A stretch of 40,955 bases of DNA from Planctomycetota bacterium (GCA_016235155.1 JACRLW010000070.1:1-40955), one strand, 5' to 3'; shown: positions 8,974-17,579, counted from the stretch's first letter. Notes: generated by a model from the sequence alone, not told the origin. Translations and numbers: made by a program.

Positions 8974-9411
8974 ATGCTGATCGGCATCCCGGCGGTGATC
9001 GGTCCGGACCTGCTCGCCGTGCTTTCGCGCATGGGTCACGGCGACGAACTCGTGCTCGGCGACGCGCACTTCCCCGGTGAGACGGTGGCGCGCCGCGTTC
9101 TCCGCAGCGACGGCGTACGCATCGCGCCCCTGCTCGACGGCATCTGCCGCCTGTTCCCGCTCGACGGCTACGTGTCGGAACCCGTCACGATGATGGCCGC
9201 GGTGCCCGGCGACTCGCTCGATCCGTCGGTCGAAGCCGGCTACCGCGCCGCGATCGAACGCTGGCAACCCGGCCGCGCGCGCATCCAGCGCCTCGAACGG
9301 TTCGCGTTCTACGACCGCGCGCGTGCGGCCTTCGCCGTCGTGATGACCGGCGAGCTGGCGAAGTACGGCAACGTCATCCTCAAGAAGGGCGTGGTGGAGG
9401 GCGCGGCGTGA
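8974..9411 (+). CDS. fucU: RbsD/FucU-family sugar mutarotase, probably L-fucose mutarotase
   Basis: Interconverts the anomers of a free sugar so that the next enzyme receives the form it uses. The 145-residue protein shows the family start (LLAVLSRMGHGDELVLGDAH, with His22 and Asp30) and the FucU-like end FAFYDRARAAFAVVMTGE, then YGNVILKKGV. The end fits FucU better than RbsD, which handles ribose. The L-fuconate dehydratase and other fucose-type genes further along the strand support L-fucose as substrate (inference). It overlaps the following aldehyde dehydrogenase gene by four bases. Confidence 0.83.
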   Translation: MLIGIPAVIGPDLLAVLSRMGHGDELVLGDAHFPGETVARRVLRSDGVRIAPLLDGICRLFPLDGYVSEPVTMMAAVPGDSLDPSVEAGYRAAIERWQPGRARIQRLERFAFYDRARAAFAVVMTGELAKYGNVILKKGVVEGAA

Positions 9412-10853
9412 CCGTCGCGCAGCGCTCGATCGGCGACGACCATCCGCTGTGGCTGGCGGGACAGCCGCTGCGTCGCGCGACGCGCACGACCGTGCTCGAC
9501 AAGTTCACCGGGGCGAGCGCAGGCTCGGTCGCGTGCGCCGGCCGCGACGACGTCCTCGCCGCGATCGGGAGCGCGCACCAATCGACCCGGGCGATGCGTC
9601 GCTGGCCGGCGTGGCGGCGGCGTGACGCTCTGCATCACGTCGTCCGGCGACTGACCGAACGCGCGGAGGAATGCGCGCGCGTGCTCGCGATCGAAGTCGG
9701 CAAGCCGCTGCGCGACGCGCGCGGCGAGGTCGCGCGCGCGATCGACACGTTTCGCCTCGCGGCCGAGGAGGCGACGCGCATCCACGGCGAGGAACTGCCG
9801 CTCGACGGTTCGCCGCGCGGCGAGGGACTCGAAGGCATCGTGCGTCGCGTGCCGGTCGGTCCCTGTGCCCTGATCACGCCGTTCAACTTCCCGCTGAACC
9901 TCGTCGCCCACAAGGTCGCGCCCGCGATCGCGGCGGGTTGCCCGTTCGTTCTCAAGCCCGCGTCGGCCACACCGCGCTCGGCGTTGATCGTCGCCGAGAT
10001 GCTGGCGGAGACGGACCTGCCGCGCGGTGCGTTCAGCGTGCTGCCGTGTTCGAGTTCCGACGCCGCGCCGCTCGTCGACGACGAGCGCATGCGCCTGCTC
10101 TCGTTCACCGGCTCCGCCGCGGTCGGCTGGGCGCTGCGGGCACGCGCCGCGCGCAAGCGCCACGTCGCGCTCGAACTCGGCGGCAACGCCGCGTGCATCG
10201 TCGACGACGGCGTCGACGTCGCGCAGGTCGCGGCGCGCATCGTCACCGGCGCGTTCGCCCAGGCCGGACAGAGTTGCATCAGCGTCCAGCGCGTGCTCGC
10301 GCACCGGAGCGTCCTGGCCCGACTGCGCCAGGAACTCGTCGCGCGCGCGACCGCGTTGAAGGTCGGCGATCCGCTCGACGACGCCACCGACCTCGGCCCG
10401 CTGGTGTCGCTCGACGACGCGATCCGCGTCGAGCGCGTGGTCGAAGCGGCGCGTGCGCGCGGCGCGACCGTGCTGTGCGGCGGCGTGCGCGACCGGGCGT
10501 GCGTCGCGCCGACGATCCTCGAAGGCGTGCCGCACGATGCCGAGGCGTCGTGCGAGGAGGTCTTCGGTCCGGTCGCCACTCTCGAGGGCTTCGACGACTT
10601 CGCCGACGCGCTCCGCCTCGCGAACGCGAGTCGGTATGGGTTGCAGGCCGGTGTCTTCACGGACGACCTTCGCAACGCGATGCTCGCCTTCGAGGAACTC
10701 GAGGTCGGCGGCGTGATCGTCGGCGACATCCCCTCGCTGCGGGTGGATGCGATGCCGTACGGCGGTGCGAAGGAGTCAGGCGTCGGACGTGAAGGCGTGC
10801 GCTACGCGATCGCGGAGATGACCGAGCCGCGCCTGCTCGTGCTGAGGCGCTGA
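9408..10853 (+). CDS. NAD(P)-dependent aldehyde dehydrogenase
   Basis: Oxidises an aldehyde to the acid in the cytoplasm. The 481-residue length and all main family marks fit: PFNFP with Asn160, VLKPAS with Lys183, FTGSAAVGW at the nucleotide site, the ELGG glutamate at Glu256 and the catalytic cysteine Cys290 in AGQSC. It starts at a GTG overlapping the stop of fucU, so the two are co-translated. With a fucose pathway around it, lactaldehyde is a reasonable substrate, but the hydrolase route predicted here gives lactate directly and would not need it. Succinate semialdehyde-type or glyceraldehyde-3-phosphate-type activity cannot be excluded. Confidence 0.9.
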   Translation: MTVAQRSIGDDHPLWLAGQPLRRATRTTVLDKFTGASAGSVACAGRDDVLAAIGSAHQSTRAMRRWPAWRRRDALHHVVRRLTERAEECARVLAIEVGKPLRDARGEVARAIDTFRLAAEEATRIHGEELPLDGSPRGEGLEGIVRRVPVGPCALITPFNFPLNLVAHKVAPAIAAGCPFVLKPASATPRSALIVAEMLAETDLPRGAFSVLPCSSSDAAPLVDDERMRLLSFTGSAAVGWALRARAARKRHVALELGGNAACIVDDGVDVAQVAARIVTGAFAQAGQSCISVQRVLAHRSVLARLRQELVARATALKVGDPLDDATDLGPLVSLDDAIRVERVVEAARARGATVLCGGVRDRACVAPTILEGVPHDAEASCEEVFGPVATLEGFDDFADALRLANASRYGLQAGVFTDDLRNAMLAFEELEVGGVIVGDIPSLRVDAMPYGGAKESGVGREGVRYAIAEMTEPRLLVLRR

Positions 10854-10887
10854 GCTCGCGCGCCTTCGCAGCCCCCCGCGGCGCACG

Positions 10888-10893
10888 TAGAGT
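10888..10893 (+). promoter_or_regulatory. Possible -10 element of the first M14-like gene
   Basis: TAGAGT ends 12 bases before the ATG at 10906 and predicts a leader of about five bases. It is part of the recurrent TAnnnT pattern. Confidence 0.4.
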
Positions 10894-10905
10894 GCGCGCC
10901 CTCCG

Positions 10906-12489
10906 ATGCGCACGTTTCCCTTCGCCTCGCTACTCGCTTCGCTCCTCGCCGCGCTGCCCGTGGCGCAATCGCCCTCGGAACGACTCGCCGCGATCTGTTC
11001 CGGATCGGGCGGGCTGGCCCGACTCGGCAGGCTCGGCGACAGCGCCGGCGGCCGGCCGATCGACGTCGTGACGATCGCCGGCGACGGCGAGCGACCGGTG
11101 AACGAGCGGCCCGCGGTGCTCGTCGTCGCGGGTGTCGACGGGCGCATGCGGCTGTGCACCGAACTCGCGATCGCACACGTCGAGTACCTCGTGCGCGACC
11201 ATCGCGCCGGTCACGAAGCGACGCGCAAGCTGCTCGCCGAGCGGGTCGTGTGGGTCGTGCCGCTGTTGAATCCCGACGGCACTGCGCTCGAGCGAAGCGG
11301 CAACGCACGGGCGTTGGATCTCGACCGCGACGGCCGGAGCGACGAGGACGCGCCGCGCGATCTCGACGGCGACGGCGTGATCGCGCAGATGCGTTGGCCG
11401 GATCCCGACGGCGAGTGGCTGATCGACCAGAAGGACGTGCGGATCATGCGCAAGGCCGACAAGAAGGCCGGCGAGCGCGGCACGCACCAGCTCGCGCCCG
11501 AAGCCGCCGACGCCGACGGCGACCGGGAACGCGGCGAGGACCCGGGGATGGGCGTGCAGATCGCGCGCAACTTCGCGCAGCGGCACACCGAGTTCGCGCG
11601 TGAGGCCGGTCCGTTCCCGATGAGCGAGCCGGAGACCCGCGCGCTCGCGGACTTCGTCCTCGCGCACCGCAACGTCTCGACTGCCGTCGTGTGGGATCGC
11701 GACGACGTCCTGCTCGCGACGCCCAAGGCGGGTGAAGCGAAGCCACGGCAACAGTTCGACGGCATCCACTCGGGCGACGTCTTGCTGTTCGAGCGCACCG
11801 GCAAGCTCTACCGCGATCGCACGCGGCGCAGCGGCGAGTCGACGCCGCGCATGGACGGCAGCACCTGGTCGTGGCTCTACGCGCAACTCGGCATCCCGAC
11901 GTTTGCCTCCGACGTGTGGCGCGTGCCGCGCGGCGGCAAGGAGGGCGAGGTCGAGATCAGCGACGACCAGGCGCGGCTGCGCGCGTGCGAGACGGCGGGC
12001 CACGGCTACGTCGCCTGGCATGCGTTCCGCCACCCGCAGCTCGGCGACGTCGAACTCGGCGGCTTCGTGGCCGATCGCGACTTCTCGCTGTGCAACGCGG
12101 ACGAACGCAGCACGGTCTTCGCGGCGCATCACGGCTTCCTGCTCGAGGTGTGCGCGATGGGCAGCAAGGTCGCGATCCGCAGCCTCACCGCCGAGGCCCT
12201 CGGCGGCGGAGCGACTCGTCTGAAGGCGGTGATCGTCAACGACGGCGACTGGCCGACCTTGTGCGCGATGGCCGATCACACGCGGCGCTACGTGACGGGA
12301 CGCGTCCGTCTCGTGCTCGGCGGCGCGTCGCTGGTCGCGGGCGAGGTCCAACAGACCCTGCCGGTGCTCGACGCGCTCGGCGGCAAGCGCGAATACGAAT
12401 GGGTCGTGACCGGCGCGTCCGGCACGCGCATCCGCGTGGAGCTCGCGATGGAACCGGCCGGTCGGATGGTGAAGGAGGTGACGCTGTGA
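10906..12489 (+). CDS. Secreted M14-like protein lacking zinc ligands (probable pseudoenzyme)
   Basis: A 527-residue protein with an N-terminal signal peptide (about residues 1-20, ending LPVAQS). It is clearly homologous to the zinc carboxypeptidase encoded next, sharing the VVPLLNPDG strand and an Asp-rich DLDRDGRSDEDAPRDLDGDG region at 138-157. At the positions where that neighbour has the HxxE zinc pair it has Asp78 and Met81. The third ligand His is Asp264 and the general-base Glu is Asp336; one substrate arginine (Arg221) remains. Hydrolysis by the usual mechanism is therefore unlikely, and a binding or scaffolding role is more plausible (inference). It overlaps the active paralogue by four bases, which suggests the products act together outside the cytoplasmic membrane. 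Confidence 0.82.
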   Translation: MRTFPFASLLASLLAALPVAQSPSERLAAICSGSGGLARLGRLGDSAGGRPIDVVTIAGDGERPVNERPAVLVVAGVDGRMRLCTELAIAHVEYLVRDHRAGHEATRKLLAERVVWVVPLLNPDGTALERSGNARALDLDRDGRSDEDAPRDLDGDGVIAQMRWPDPDGEWLIDQKDVRIMRKADKKAGERGTHQLAPEAADADGDRERGEDPGMGVQIARNFAQRHTEFAREAGPFPMSEPETRALADFVLAHRNVSTAVVWDRDDVLLATPKAGEAKPRQQFDGIHSGDVLLFERTGKLYRDRTRRSGESTPRMDGSTWSWLYAQLGIPTFASDVWRVPRGGKEGEVEISDDQARLRACETAGHGYVAWHAFRHPQLGDVELGGFVADRDFSLCNADERSTVFAAHHGFLLEVCAMGSKVAIRSLTAEALGGGATRLKAVIVNDGDWPTLCAMADHTRRYVTGRVRLVLGGASLVAGEVQQTLPVLDALGGKREYEWVVTGASGTRIRVELAMEPAGRMVKEVTL

Positions 12490-14243
12490 ACCACCGCCGT
12501 TCGGACCGCCGACCCTCCAGCCAGGCGCCCCTCGCGATCGCGATTGCGGTCGCCCTGTTCGCACCACGCGACGCGCTCGCGCAGCGTCGCGACGCCCCCA
12601 AGGTCGACATCCGCTGGGACCGCTACTACGACTCCGACGAACTCGTCGTCCTGATGAACCGGCTGCGCGACGCCTGGCCGCGCTTCGTCACGCTGCGCTC
12701 GCTCGGCAAGAGCTTCGAGGGGCGCGAGCTGTGGATGCTGGTCCTGAACAACGAGGCGACCGGCGACGACACCGGCAAGCCGGCCTTCTACACCGACGCG
12801 AACATCCACGGGAACGAGGTGCAGGGCGGCGAGGCGAACCTCTACCTCGCGTGGTACTTGCTCGAGAACCACGGCAAGGTGCCGCGCATCACCGAGCTCG
12901 TCGACCGCGTCGCGCTCTACGTGCTGCCGACGGTGAACGTCGACGGCCGCGCCGCGTGGTTCCGCGAGGCGAACAACTCCTCGTCGCAGCGCGCGCCGCG
13001 CAAGCCGTTCGACGACGACCGCGACGGCCTCCTCGACGAGGACGGACCCAACGACCTCGACGGCGACGGTGAACTCACGCAGATGCGCAAGCGCGTCCCC
13101 CTCGGCGAGGGCGAGTGGCGCGAGTCGCAGGAGCATCCCGGCGTGATGGAGCGGGTGCCGCCCGGACAGAAGGGCGACTTCCTCCTGCTCGGCAGCGAAG
13201 GCATCGACGACGACGGCGACGGTCGCATCAACGAAGACGGGCCCGGCTACTACGACATGAACCGGAACTGGCCGAGCGGCTGGAATCCGAGCTACCTCCA
13301 GGGCGGCGCCGGCGAGTACCCGCTCTCGCACCATGAGACGCGCGCGATCGCGTCGTTCATCCTCGACCACCCGAACATCGCCGGCGTCCAGGCCTTCCAC
13401 AACGCGGGCGGGATGATCCTCCGCGGGCCGGGCGTGGCGGAGTACGGCGAGTACCCGTCGGCCGACGTGCAGGTCTACGACGCGCTCGGCAAGGACGGCG
13501 AGTTCATGCTGCCCTTCTACCGCTACATGGTCATCCACAAGGACCTGTACTCCGTCTCGGGCGGCTTCGTGAACTGGACCTACGAGGGCCTCGGCATCTT
13601 CTCGTTCACGAACGAGATGTGGTCCGACGCGCGGATGATGCAGAGCAGGGATGCGCGGCTGTCGGAGACGGACCGTGCGAAGTGGAACGACCTGCTGCTC
13701 TTCGGCGACGGCCGCACGCCGTGGACGAAGGTCGAGCACCCGCTGTACGGCGAGATCGAGGTCGGCGGCTGGCGCAAGCTGATCGGGCGCACTCCGCCGG
13801 GTTGGTTGCTCGAGGAGGAGTTGCATCGCAACGCGGCGTTCGTCGCGCACCACGCCTGGCACATGCCGCTCGTCACGCTCGAGGATCTGAGGGTCCGACC
13901 CGCACCAGGTGGCCTGCACTACGTCGACGTCACGCTCCGCAATGCTCGCAAGATCCCGACGCGCTCCGCGCTCGCCGAAGCGCGCAAGCTCGGCATGCCG
14001 GACACCTTGAGCATCACGGGCGACGGCGTGAGCGTCGTCGCCGGTGGTGAACCGACCGATCGGTTCCGGCCGGAGCGGATCGTGCTCCAAGAGCGCGAAC
14101 CCGCGACCTTGCGGCTCGAGCGAGGCGTGCCCGGCGAGGGCGAGCGGAAGGCGCGGTGGATCGTGTCCGGCACCGGAGCATTCACCATCCGCTACGCAGC
14201 GGAGAAGGCGAGAGCGGCGTCGATCCAGGGCACGATCGAGTGA
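12486..14243 (+). CDS. Secreted M14-family zinc carboxypeptidase
   Basis: A secreted metallopeptidase expected to remove C-terminal residues from peptides. The start is a GTG at 12486 overlapping the TGA of the preceding gene; the open frame upstream shadows that gene. This gives 585 residues with a signal peptide ending near DALAQ (residue 33). The catalytic set is complete: HGNE supplies His108 and Glu111, NVDG follows at 151-154, DMNRNWP provides the Asn-Arg pair at 259-260, His305 is the third zinc ligand, and Glu377 in FTNEMW is the base. Two Asp-rich loops (about 176-195 and 240-252) resemble calcium-binding DxDxDG repeats, so calcium stabilisation is likely (inference). Confidence 0.9.
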   Translation: MNHRRSDRRPSSQAPLAIAIAVALFAPRDALAQRRDAPKVDIRWDRYYDSDELVVLMNRLRDAWPRFVTLRSLGKSFEGRELWMLVLNNEATGDDTGKPAFYTDANIHGNEVQGGEANLYLAWYLLENHGKVPRITELVDRVALYVLPTVNVDGRAAWFREANNSSSQRAPRKPFDDDRDGLLDEDGPNDLDGDGELTQMRKRVPLGEGEWRESQEHPGVMERVPPGQKGDFLLLGSEGIDDDGDGRINEDGPGYYDMNRNWPSGWNPSYLQGGAGEYPLSHHETRAIASFILDHPNIAGVQAFHNAGGMILRGPGVAEYGEYPSADVQVYDALGKDGEFMLPFYRYMVIHKDLYSVSGGFVNWTYEGLGIFSFTNEMWSDARMMQSRDARLSETDRAKWNDLLLFGDGRTPWTKVEHPLYGEIEVGGWRKLIGRTPPGWLLEEELHRNAAFVAHHAWHMPLVTLEDLRVRPAPGGLHYVDVTLRNARKIPTRSALAEARKLGMPDTLSITGDGVSVVAGGEPTDRFRPERIVLQEREPATLRLERGVPGEGERKARWIVSGTGAFTIRYAAEKARAASIQGTIE

Positions 14244-14460
14244 GGAGCGGGCAAAGGCGCGCGACCTGACCCGTCCCCCTTCGAGCCGCGTTGTCATCGC
14301 AGGCTCGCAGAGGGACGGACTCAGGGGCTTCCCCTGCTCCTGTCGATCGGGTTCAATACTTCGCCTTCGAAGTCGCGCAGACGGCTCCTTGCGTCGCACC
14401 GCATGGCGCCCGGCGGGCGGCTTCGAACCACCTCCACCCCGCATTCCCACCGAGGCACCC
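14244..14460. other. Intergenic stretch ahead of the small charged protein
   Basis: 217 bases with lower GC than its surroundings around 14340-14400. It should contain the promoter of the gene at 14461, but no clear -10/-35 pair, Shine-Dalgarno or RNA fold was recognised. Confidence 0.35.
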
Positions 14461-14712
14461 ATGAAGATCAGCGAAAACCGACGTCTCCGCGGCGAGAAGA
14501 AGGCCCTCGCCCGCCACGAGCATCAGGAGACCCAGAATTCGCGCTTCGAGAAGCGGTACCTCGAGTACGCGCGGGCGATTGCGGAGGGCGAGACCTCGGC
14601 CGGCAAGATCGATTTCACCAAGCTCGAACTCGTCCTCAAGCAGGCCGGGAAGACGACCAACGACCTCCAAGCCAAGGTCGCCGAGATCCGCAAGGAACTC
14701 GCGGGGTCCTGA
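14461..14712 (+). CDS. Small highly charged helical protein, function unknown
   Basis: An 83-residue protein starting at an ATG after a 217-base intergenic stretch. It is rich in Lys, Glu, Arg and Ala (RRLRGEKKALARHEHQ at the start, AKVAEIRKELAGS at the end) and looks almost entirely helical. It has no signal peptide, membrane segment or cysteine. Codon use is ordinary for this genome, with G/C in most third positions, which supports it as a real gene although no family was recognised. The longer open frame upstream has no coding character. The gene is convergent with the CoA-binding protein gene. A nucleic-acid-binding or structural role is possible but not shown. Confidence 0.65.
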   Translation: MKISENRRLRGEKKALARHEHQETQNSRFEKRYLEYARAIAEGETSAGKIDFTKLELVLKQAGKTTNDLQAKVAEIRKELAGS

Positions 14713-14713
14713 T

Positions 14714-14738
14714 CCGAAGGCCCGGCTCGCAGCTTCGG
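14714..14738. terminator. Possible bidirectional terminator hairpin
   Basis: Between two convergent genes, CCGAAG (14714-14719) can pair with CTTCGG (14733-14738) around a 13-base loop. No T-run follows, so this is a weak candidate. Confidence 0.3.
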
Positions 14739-14771
14739 CCCGCAGGCCCGCCTCGAAGGCATCCCGCTCGT

Positions 14772-15173
14772 TCAGCGCCGCCGCGTCCGCAGGGCGACGA
14801 GCAGACAGGGACCGCCCGCGATCAGCGTGAGTCCGAGTTCCCGTGCGCGCCGCACGGCCACTTCGCTCTCCGCGCCCGGCTGCATCCAGAGCCGCGAGAT
14901 GCCCCGCCCCGCCGCGGCTTCCACGACCTGCTCGGTGACCTTCGGCGGCGTGACGATCGAGAGCGCCTCGACGTCCGCGGGCAGCTCCGCCACCGACGCG
15001 ACGCAGGGGCGACCCTCGATGACCGCCTCGCGCGGGTGGACCGGGATCGCGTCGTAGCCGTGAGCCAGCAGGTCGACGAGCACCCGGTTGCCGTACTTCT
15101 CGCGGTCCCGCGACGCTCCGGCGACGGCGATGCGCCGGCAGGCGAGGAACTCGGCGATCAGGTCTCGCTCCAT
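14772..15173 (-). CDS. YccU-type CoA-binding protein
   Basis: A 133-residue protein made of a single Rossmann-like CoA-binding domain (CoA_binding_2 family). It shows the dinucleotide-fold start IAVAGASRDREKYGN at about 15-29, the VLVDLLAHGYDAIPVHP strand pair, IVTPPKVTEQVVE, and ISRLWMQPGAES near the end. Proteins of this family bind CoA, but a defined reaction is generally not known. The ATG at 15173 is chosen because the family starts a few residues before the Rossmann strand; an open frame extending upstream only shadows the neighbouring gene. It follows the - strand glycosyltransferase gene by 10 bases but may have its own promoter. Confidence 0.88.
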   Translation of the reverse strand: MERDLIAEFLACRRIAVAGASRDREKYGNRVLVDLLAHGYDAIPVHPREAVIEGRPCVASVAELPADVEALSIVTPPKVTEQVVEAAAGRGISRLWMQPGAESEVAVRRARELGLTLIAGGPCLLVALRTRRR

Positions 15174-15180
15174 CGCGCGC

Positions 15181-15186
15181 AGGCTA
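15181..15186 (-). promoter_or_regulatory. Possible -10 element overlapping a stop codon
   Basis: On the - strand TAGCCT ends seven bases before the ATG at 15173, which fits a leaderless transcript of the CoA-binding gene. Its TAG is also the stop codon of the upstream glycosyltransferase gene. Confidence 0.4.
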
Positions 15187-16143
15187 CCGGGCGCGACGCA
15201 ACGGCGCGCGCATCCCCGCGCGAACGCCGCGGAAGTACGGACCGAGCACGCGCAGGCTGCGCGCCACGAACACGCCCGCGACGGGTCGCAGCAGCAACGC
15301 CAAGGTGAAGAACACCAAGCGCTGCGGCCAGGGCAGGCGCTTGCGCGCGAAGTAGACCTTGCCGCGCGTGAGTTGCTCGAGCTGGCGGGCGCGCATCGGA
15401 CCGAGCAACGGCGGGTCGTCGCGCTGCGAACCGCCTTCCGCATGACGGCACGTCGCGCGCGTCGTGACCCACAGTCGCCGCCCGCGCGCGACGACCTCGC
15501 GGCAGAAGTCGAGATCCTCGACGTAGAGGAAGTAGGTCGTGTCGAAGCGCAGGCCGTCGCGGAGCAACGCGCCGTCGACCAGCATCAAGGCACCGGTGAC
15601 GAAGCCCGTTTCGAACTCGTCGCGACCGCGCGGCGCAGGCGCATGGCTCCGACCGAGGGTCCAGGGGCGGAAGCGGCCGTTCTCGTAGAGCACGCCCGTG
15701 CCGGACGGGTCGAGCACGCGACCGCCGACGATGCCGGCTTCGGGGTGGCGTCGGGCGGCGTCGAGCAGCGCTTCGACGCAGTCCGGCGCGACGACAGCGT
15801 CGGGATTGACCAGCGCGACGTGCGCCAGTTCGGGGTGGCGCGAGAGCGCACGCTCGATGCCGAGGTTGCAGCCGGCGCCGAAACCGCCGTTCGACGCCGC
15901 ACGCAGCACGTCGACGTCCGCGACCCCCCGCAGTCGCTCCGCGAGGGCCTGCCCCGAGCCGTCCTCGGAGGCGTTGTCGACGACGACCAGCGAAGGTGCG
16001 ACCGTGCCGCTTCGGAGCGCCGCAACGCACGCGAGCGTCGCCTCGGCATCCGTCCAGTGGACGATCACCGCGACGCAGGCAGGGGTCGATGCCGCCGGCT
16101 GCAAGCGGTGCTGGTCTCCAAGCGCTTTGGTCACGGCGGCCAC
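15184..16143 (-). CDS. GT2-family glycosyltransferase, rhamnosyltransferase-like
   Basis: A GT2 enzyme of about 319 residues of the WbbL/rhamnosyltransferase type used in surface-glycan assembly. Visible marks are VAVIVHW at the start of the fold (about 24-30), VVVDNASEDGS at 53-63, the SNGGFGAGCN stretch at 84-93, the donor-site NPDA at 113-116, and the acceptor-side motif LYVEDLDFC. Hydrophobic residues near the C-terminus (FFTLALLLRPVAGVF) may hold it at the membrane. The start at 16143 is a GTG with no clear ribosome site; a GTG nine bases further in is an alternative. It lies apart from the other glycosyltransferases and its substrate is unknown. Confidence 0.85.
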   Translation of the reverse strand: MAAVTKALGDQHRLQPAASTPACVAVIVHWTDAEATLACVAALRSGTVAPSLVVVDNASEDGSGQALAERLRGVADVDVLRAASNGGFGAGCNLGIERALSRHPELAHVALVNPDAVVAPDCVEALLDAARRHPEAGIVGGRVLDPSGTGVLYENGRFRPWTLGRSHAPAPRGRDEFETGFVTGALMLVDGALLRDGLRFDTTYFLYVEDLDFCREVVARGRRLWVTTRATCRHAEGGSQRDDPPLLGPMRARQLEQLTRGKVYFARKRLPWPQRLVFFTLALLLRPVAGVFVARSLRVLGPYFRGVRAGMRAPLRRAR

Positions 16144-16246
16144 GCATGTTCGTCATCGACCGATCTCGGCGCGAACTTCCGCCCGGCGATCGCGCCCCGC
16201 CGCGACAAAGACCGTGCACACCCCCTGCCGGTTTCGAGGAGTCTCC

Positions 16247-17527
16247 ATGTTCGTTCACCCCCGCACCGCGATCGCCTTCGCCGTGCTGACCGTCGCCGGC
16301 TCGCTCGGTGCCCAGGGCACCATCGATCGCGGTCGCCTGATCGGCCTCGCCGCCGACGCCGGCGGTCCCGCGATCACCCCGCCGACCGTCCAGCGGCAGA
16401 TCCTGTGTCGAGAGCCGACCCGCGTCTGCGCCGGCGTCGGCCAGCCCGTCACCGACTGGGCCGGCGGCCTCGCCTACAACGCGTCCAACGCGTCGGTGTG
16501 GCAGACCCAGGGCACGCGCATGGCCGAGAACGCCATCGCCACCTGCGACCTGCTCTGCTCGGTGCCCGCTGAACTGATCCTGGGCGCGGGTTCCGTCGCC
16601 ACCGGCCTCGCTCTCAGCGAAGCGTCCGCCACGCTCTACCAGATCGAGTCGCTGCCCGGCATCGCCGCGCTGCACCAGTGGTCGTTGACGAACTGCCCGC
16701 CGACGGTCTTTTCGAGCTGCCGTGTCCTGCTGCCCACGAACCGCCACATCGCGGGCTCGGTCACCGTCGATCGCAAGCACGGCTGGATCTTCTACGCGGC
16801 TTCGATCTTCGGCCCGACGCCGACGGGTCCGCAGAACACGATCCTCGTCGCCCAGCTCACCTACCCGTGCAACATCGTCTGCACCTTCCCGGTGCTGGCG
16901 TGCAACACGGCGACGCCGCTCGGTCCGATCACCGGCACCGCCTTCGACGACTGCGACGAACTGCTCCACGTCACGGACGGCGTGCGCACCGTCACGCTGC
17001 GTCGCTCGGGCTTGCAGCCGTGCTCGTTCCAGATCGTCGGCTGCTGCACGACCGGTCCCTTGGCGAACCAGCAGTGGGCGGGCATCGACATCGAGTCGAT
17101 CCATCCCGTGCCGGTCGGCCAAAGCTGCCTCGGCGGCAACTGCCCGAACTGCGGCGCGATGGAACTCTTCGCGCACGGCGATCCGAACGTCGGCAACCCC
17201 GACTTCGCGATCGGCATCGCGAACGGACCGGTCGGCGGTCGCGCGTTCCTCGCCTTCAACGTCGGGCGCTGCGTCCCGCAGAACGTCCCGTTCCTCTGCG
17301 GGCCGTTCTACCCCGAGATCGGCGCCCTGCCGCCGGTCATCATCACGCTCGGCGTCCTCACCGGCAGCGCGCCGTGCGACGGTTCGATCCGGTCGCGCAT
17401 CCCCGTGCCGCTCGACTTCTCGCTGTGCGGCGGTGCCATGTGCTTCCAGGGCATCGTGCTGTGCCCGGTCGCCGTCCAGCCGTCGATCGGCCTGACGAAC
17501 GCGCTGCAGATCGTCGTCGACTCCTGA
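16247..17527 (+). CDS. Secreted cysteine-rich protein with planctomycete-type C-terminal domain
   Basis: A 426-residue secreted protein with a signal peptide at about residues 1-22 (ending SLGAQG). The ATG at 16247 follows a good Shine-Dalgarno sequence (GAGGAG, six bases upstream). The mature chain holds roughly two dozen cysteines, some paired in short CxxC or CC spacing, so disulfide bonding is likely. Repeated strands such as GLALSEASATLYQIE and TGTAFDDCDELLHVTD hint at a beta-propeller-like body (tentative). The last 110 residues, from GNPDFAIGIANGPVGG to GLTNALQIVV, resemble the C-terminal part of the beta-helix protein at 20536. No enzymatic motif was recognised; a surface or matrix role is possible. 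Confidence 0.75.
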   Translation: MFVHPRTAIAFAVLTVAGSLGAQGTIDRGRLIGLAADAGGPAITPPTVQRQILCREPTRVCAGVGQPVTDWAGGLAYNASNASVWQTQGTRMAENAIATCDLLCSVPAELILGAGSVATGLALSEASATLYQIESLPGIAALHQWSLTNCPPTVFSSCRVLLPTNRHIAGSVTVDRKHGWIFYAASIFGPTPTGPQNTILVAQLTYPCNIVCTFPVLACNTATPLGPITGTAFDDCDELLHVTDGVRTVTLRRSGLQPCSFQIVGCCTTGPLANQQWAGIDIESIHPVPVGQSCLGGNCPNCGAMELFAHGDPNVGNPDFAIGIANGPVGGRAFLAFNVGRCVPQNVPFLCGPFYPEIGALPPVIITLGVLTGSAPCDGSIRSRIPVPLDFSLCGGAMCFQGIVLCPVAVQPSIGLTNALQIVVDS

Positions 17528-17573
17528 GCGCCTGACGCCGCCTGCGCGACGTGGTCCGCCTCGTCGCCGCAGG

Positions 17574-17579
17574 TAGCAT
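17574..17579 (+). promoter_or_regulatory. Possible -10 element for the SDR-dehydratase-hydrolase operon
   Basis: TAGCAT ends eight bases before the ATG at 17588 and predicts a leader of no more than about two bases. It would drive the three-gene fuconate block. Confidence 0.45.

Noticed and set aside
14400-14460. A tRNA-like TTCGAA segment near 14421
   Set aside because: The flanking bases do not pair into a T-stem and no acceptor or anticodon arm could be fitted on either strand.
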